NCBI GenBank assembly: GCA_026261815.1
Contig: JAMPIT010000348.1
Coordinates: forward strand, 620,001-684,000
DNA length: 64,000 bases
Source of the DNA: Monarcha castaneiventris obscurior
Lineage: Eukaryota > Chordata > Aves > Passeriformes > Monarchidae
Direction: 5' to 3'
Under the pieces are notes generated by a model that was not told the origin of the DNA, made no database searches, and saw nothing but the letters and a program-made list of their open reading frames with translations. The translations under genes were made by a program, and so were the position numbers. Below, one piece after another: positions 59,301 through 64,000 of the stretch. Position 1 is the stretch's first letter; the number at the start of each line of letters is the position of its first letter.

Positions 59301-62300
59301 AACACCTCATTCATGTGGCAACTCAACCAATTTGCTGTTTTCTGTCTAGGTAAGTGATTATTATTTTTACTGTTTCCCTCTGTTCACAGTTCCATGTGCC
59401 ACACTGCTTGCTGACCGTAAAGTGAGGCATTTATTTACTGCAAATGGCTTGTGTGGATATTGTGGTGAGAGTTCCCTTTGCAGCAATGTGAAAACACTGC
59501 TGATTGCTAGAGCCTCGTGCCCAGGTTTTCTCACTCCCCTGGCCTCCTTCTGACATTCACAGACAAAATCTGCAAAGGGCTTCAATGGGAAGGCTGAACA
59601 TCAAACAGGGTGGTTTGAGATGCTTTGTTTCCATCCAGCCTTTCTTCTGAAGGACTGATGCTCTTCAGCTGGAGTCATCTGCCGTGGAAGCCAGGGTTGG
59701 GAGGGGTTGGGAAGGCAGTGGGAGCAGAGAGCCAGGATTTACCAGCTGAGAGTTCTTCCAGCAGAATAAATGCTCTGAGTTCATAGGTACCTCCACGCAA
59801 GCAGAACATATTGGAAATCCCTTTGAAACAAGTGCTGTTACCATCTCCATCATCCAGTGCACCCCTTCTGCACATAAACTGTCCTTTCCACTGGACAATG
59901 CAGCCCAAAATACATTTTCAATGGGATGAGCCAGCAGAGAGATGGAAGCAAGAGTGAGACAGGAAGGTTTACTATAAAAAGGCTGAACCAGTCCTCAGAA
60001 TTTTATCCAGAAATTCTCTTTTACTGTCTTCTCAAAGCATGGATGCTGCCCTGCAGCAAATGACTGAAGGGAAAAAAGACTTTGTCACGACAGTGTTTTA
60101 AAATAGCCTTGCCTGATAAACAAAAACCCCACTAGCCTTTGTATGAAAGAAAGGACAAACAGTCCAACAAGCTGTCATGGATCTCACTATTTAAATAATG
60201 AGAGAAAAAAAAAGTTACTGAGTTGGAAATTCTTTTTGCCATCATATTAGATGAGTTATTTTGCCGAACTTCCTCTTCACTGTGTCTGACTTTCTGTTTC
60301 CTGCTGGAGCAGGCCATGATGTCCCTGACACAACTCCTTTTTAGACCAGGGCTGCGAGGCTTTTGGAGGCCCAGGGAACATGGCAATGTAGGACTGACCA
60401 TACCAGCTCAGGTCCAAGGGTCAGTAAGTCCAGGATCATATCCCATAAGCTTTTCTGAGGGGTATGACTGATTCAAGCCTAGAAGTCATTTTTGTATTGA
60501 TGGTTAACACTTTCTTTGCACGCAGTTCAGCTTTATGAAGCATCAGAGAAGACATGTCACATGTCACACCCACCTTGGGGCACTGACACAACTTCCAAAG
60601 TATTTTATTTTTGCTGAGCCTGCTGCCAGTGTAGCTAGATTTTGGCAGCTTGGTTGAGAACAAAGTCATAAAATGAGACGGGGAGGCTTATCAAGTAAAT
60701 TAATTAGATAAATTATTTACAAGTTAAATTAATGCCAGACAGCGTGGATGTTGTATTGTAAGCCTCTCATAAAAGTGAGAAGGCCAAACGCTAACTACAG
60801 AATTAAATGTAAATAACCCTCTTTGATGTCCTCTAATTAAACATCCAGCAGAATTACTTTGGCATCAAAAGCATGTGAAGTTATCAGGTCTAAGAAGAAA
60901 TCCCAATATTTAGAGTGTACCTGTCATCAAAATATATACAGAAAGTAAATTACTCTTCCTCTGATGAGACTGAGCAGAAAAATGTCTTTCTGTGAGGCAA
61001 AAGCCATGAGAAATGACACAGTCTGAATTTAGGAATGGAAGTCAATTAGGGTAATTACACAGTGCACTAGAGGTCATTCCTTATGCTCTCTGAAACCAGA
61101 CTGAGCTACATTTGCAAACTGCCTCCTGTGTACAGGAGTGGTGTCTTCTTTGGTGCTGGTCAGTGAAGAAAAACAATTGAATATGCCTTTTTTTTTCCAA
61201 TTTCCTTTAGCAGAAGCCAAATGAAAGTGAAGAGTAAACAAGGTGCTTGAAGCTGGGTAACACAACCAGTCCCCAGACAGAAAGTGGAAATAGTTTTGTT
61301 TCATCTAAAGGGGACAGAAATGGGTGATTTGGCTCCTCTTTCATACTCGGTGATAGAGAAAAAGCAACTTGTAACCAGGCAAGGACATCTAATTAGTTTA
61401 GAAGGTATCTCATTAATGAGTGTAAATAACACAGTGAAAGTAATTAACTTATGCAGTGTATATTGCCCATTGCCAAATATTTACAGTTACAGCTTTACCA
61501 ATAAACTTCAGAGACAGCTATACATGAAAAGAAAAATGAAGGTTAAAGTATCTTTAAAAGCTCACATATTTTTAATAAGCATAAAATTAAACCAATCATG
61601 ACTCACCAAAAAATTATTAATTGCAAATTGCAGACCCATGTCCTCAAGTGGCTGAATTCCTAATTTCACAGCCCAAGAGAAGAATTTCTTCTTCTTCAGA
61701 GAAAAGCAGCAGATTTTCCTCAAATGGGTCTAAAACACTCAGCCATTAGTAAAAAATGGAGTTGCAAGAGATTTTTGTCAGAAATTTCAGGAGTTACTTC
61801 CCTCTTGCAAAATAAATCCTGCTCTTAGTTCTGAAAAAAATACAAAATCTTGGGGAAGAAACACCACTCTAGTATTTCTAGAAGTGCATACATTTTTTGT
61901 TTTCTGATCAAAGCATACCACAGCTCGAGTTTTGCTGTCAAATCAGCTACATTATTCATCAGGAAAGCACTTAAAAATCCTGAGGACTCCGTCGTTTCTT
62001 GGAAAAGCATTTTCTGGGGCTTTTCTTTCCATTATAAGATTGAATCAGCATTATGCTTAAGAAAGTAGAAGCGGAGAAAAACACAGATGAAATTACCTTA
62101 GAGGACTAGCTAGAAGCAGAGAAGCTGAGGAAAGAGAGGAAAATAAAAGCTGACAGAAAACAGCTTTTGGCTTCATTCCTGCACCATCAGGTGTAGCTGA
62201 AAAACATATAGATAATAAAAATATAAAAATTAGGAAAACGACACACCACTCATTCTCACAGTATTGGTTAAATGCTTGCAGCCTGAAATTTCACAAGCAC

Positions 62301-64000
62301 AGGGCACATCCCATTCAAGGAATTACCAGTTCATTATGTGCTGAGAGGTGCAGCTTTTTGACTGTGTCAATTAATTACTTTACAGAAGGCTCCACTTTTG
62401 CTGATTACACTGCTCAGGGAACAGCCCAAGGCAGGGATGTTTCAGTGAAGTGAAATTTAAGTAGCAGGATTACATCACTGTTATCCACATAAAGAAGATG
62501 TGATTTACCACTGTGTTTTTGCAGATTTAGATGCAGCATAAATACCAATACCAGTGCAGTGGCATACACATGCTATGAATGATTACTGAGGGAAAATGGA
62601 AAAGACTATTTCATAATTCTACAGGAGTCTTAAGGCTTGTGAAACAGGAGCTGGAGTACATTTCTGACCCCCAAGATGGGCTTTGCACCAAGGTTCACAT
62701 TTCAGAGGAGATCATTCTACTTTTCTCCTTAATGGTATTTCCTAAATAGTTTATGTAAAAACAGAAAAAGCACCCAAAACCTAACCAACTGCAAACATCA
62801 TCAAATGTGTCAGAAGATTATTCAAGTATTACTCAGTGTATTTATCTGACGTTACTATGCCACCATTATGCCCTTGCCATATAATTTCCAGGTTAAAATT
62901 AACTTCCAGTTAAAATTAAACATTAACAATACCTGACAATAAACCCCAAAATGGCAAGTGCTCCTTTTTTGTTTGTTTGTTTTGTTGAGGTTTTTTTTTA
63001 ATTTGTTTGTTTGGTTGGTTTGTTTTGGGTTTCTTTTGTTAATACCAGCAGAGTTTTTTAACCAAATATTTGAGTGCACAGAAATTCGGTCACAGAACTC
63101 TTTGTAAGCTAATTAGTAAAGGTGGTGAAGATGAAGAGTGTTACAGGAATTTTCTCAGAGCTTTTTTTTCTTTTCTTTTTAAAATCAGCATAAAACCACA
63201 AAGTGTCTAATTGTCTGAGAAAGGAATCACAATGGGAAAAGCAGGTAAGTTACCAGGTTTTTCTGACAGTTTGAGCTTTTGCCTTAAAAAATCATGTTTT
63301 CTTGAGAAAATCAGCATCATCTAGCCTTATAGTGGAGCTAGTGCTATAACATTAAAAAAAATCAAGATATGAATTAAAAATTAGAATTTTTACATGAAAA
63401 CATAAATCAGTAACATTTGTTTAAAAAAGTCTTTAAAATAATTTTCTTTGTGGCTTTTTTATTTTCCTAATGATATCTACAACTAATGGGAATAGCAAGA
63501 AGCCATTTAAAACATAGTGGTATATTGGGAGTGGTCTTATTAACAGGAATCTTTCAATAGTATCATTTTCAGGGTTTCATCTCTGTTGCTTATGAATGTA
63601 TTCTATTCTTTAGTTTTTCCTTCATAACTTACCCCAAAAATCCCTTTTTTCTTCACCTTCACATAAGTGAACTTCTAAGTTTTGTCCCAAACATTTCAGA
63701 AATGTCTGATCAATTTAAACTTATTAACAATTGTTAATAATAAAGCTATTCAGGACAATAAGTATGTTTTTGTGTAGTTACAATAATATTTTTTTAATTG
63801 TTTGAGTGAAAATGTCAAGCAAGCCCACTGACAAAAGAAATGTATGCTTAAAATTGTTGAAGAATTTAATTTTTTTTTAAATAACACTGATACTAAATAA
63901 AACACTTTTTTTAGTGTAATCTGTTAATTTAGACTAGCAGATTTAATCATTATTGTTGAAAAATATTTGATTTTTTAATCTACAAAAGTATGGTTTATGT
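56373..64000. other. AT-rich non-coding stretch to the window end
   Basis: No gene is supported. A T/G-rich low-complexity run (TTTG and TTGG units) lies at 62966-63052. Open frames such as 57617-58087 (156 codons) have AT-driven composition and no recognisable motif. Confidence 0.45.

Overview
The window reads as vertebrate nuclear DNA, most likely from a songbird (passerine). It carries CR1-type LINE 3' ends, many endogenous retrovirus LTRs of several classes, and two decayed copies of an ITPRIPL1-like gene, a family I know to be multicopy in passerines. There is no bacterial-style gene packing, no rRNA or tRNA that I can recognise, and no CRISPR array. The species assignment is an inference.

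Layout. 1-3.6 kb: a minus-strand retroelement remnant with one LTR (1676-1931) and a partial second copy (3452-3637). 3.6-13.9 kb: mostly non-coding DNA with solo LTRs at 8166-8511 (6-bp TSD) and 11683-12057 (5-bp TSD). 13.9-18.5 kb: the most gene-like part. It holds an unfamiliar open gene on the minus strand ('gene A', 14604-15329, possibly extending to 15407) with a Trp-rich segment, five 8-residue repeats and a very Arg-rich tail; a 3'-terminal fragment of a second copy ('fragment C', plus strand, 16615-16740); and an ITPRIPL1-like pseudogene (plus, 17338-18505). 18.9-30.5 kb: a class I (gammaretrovirus-like) provirus with both LTRs and gag, pol and env remains. Five unrelated solo LTRs have landed inside it, four of them with exact target-site duplications (TSDs). 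32.7-35.4 kb: a solo LTR, then a second gene A-like copy ('copy B', plus) with an LTR just after its start codon, facing a second, internally deleted ITPRIPL1-like copy (minus). 37.5-42.2 kb and 47.0-48.5 kb: long solo LTRs and other retroelement pieces. 48.5-64 kb: AT-rich DNA with one CR1 scrap and a long CTTC microsatellite, and no gene I can support.

How the parts relate. Gene A-like and ITPRIPL1-like sequences lie side by side at two places (14.4-18.5 kb and 33.5-35.4 kb), in different relative orientations. This suggests that a two-gene block was duplicated and then rearranged. Gene A is the only member with an uninterrupted frame, a Kozak-perfect ATG and an intact promoter-like region (TATA-like element plus three CRE-like octamers). 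The other members carry lost starts, frameshifts, stops, LTR or LINE insertions, or deletions. Everything else I can name is dead retroelement sequence.
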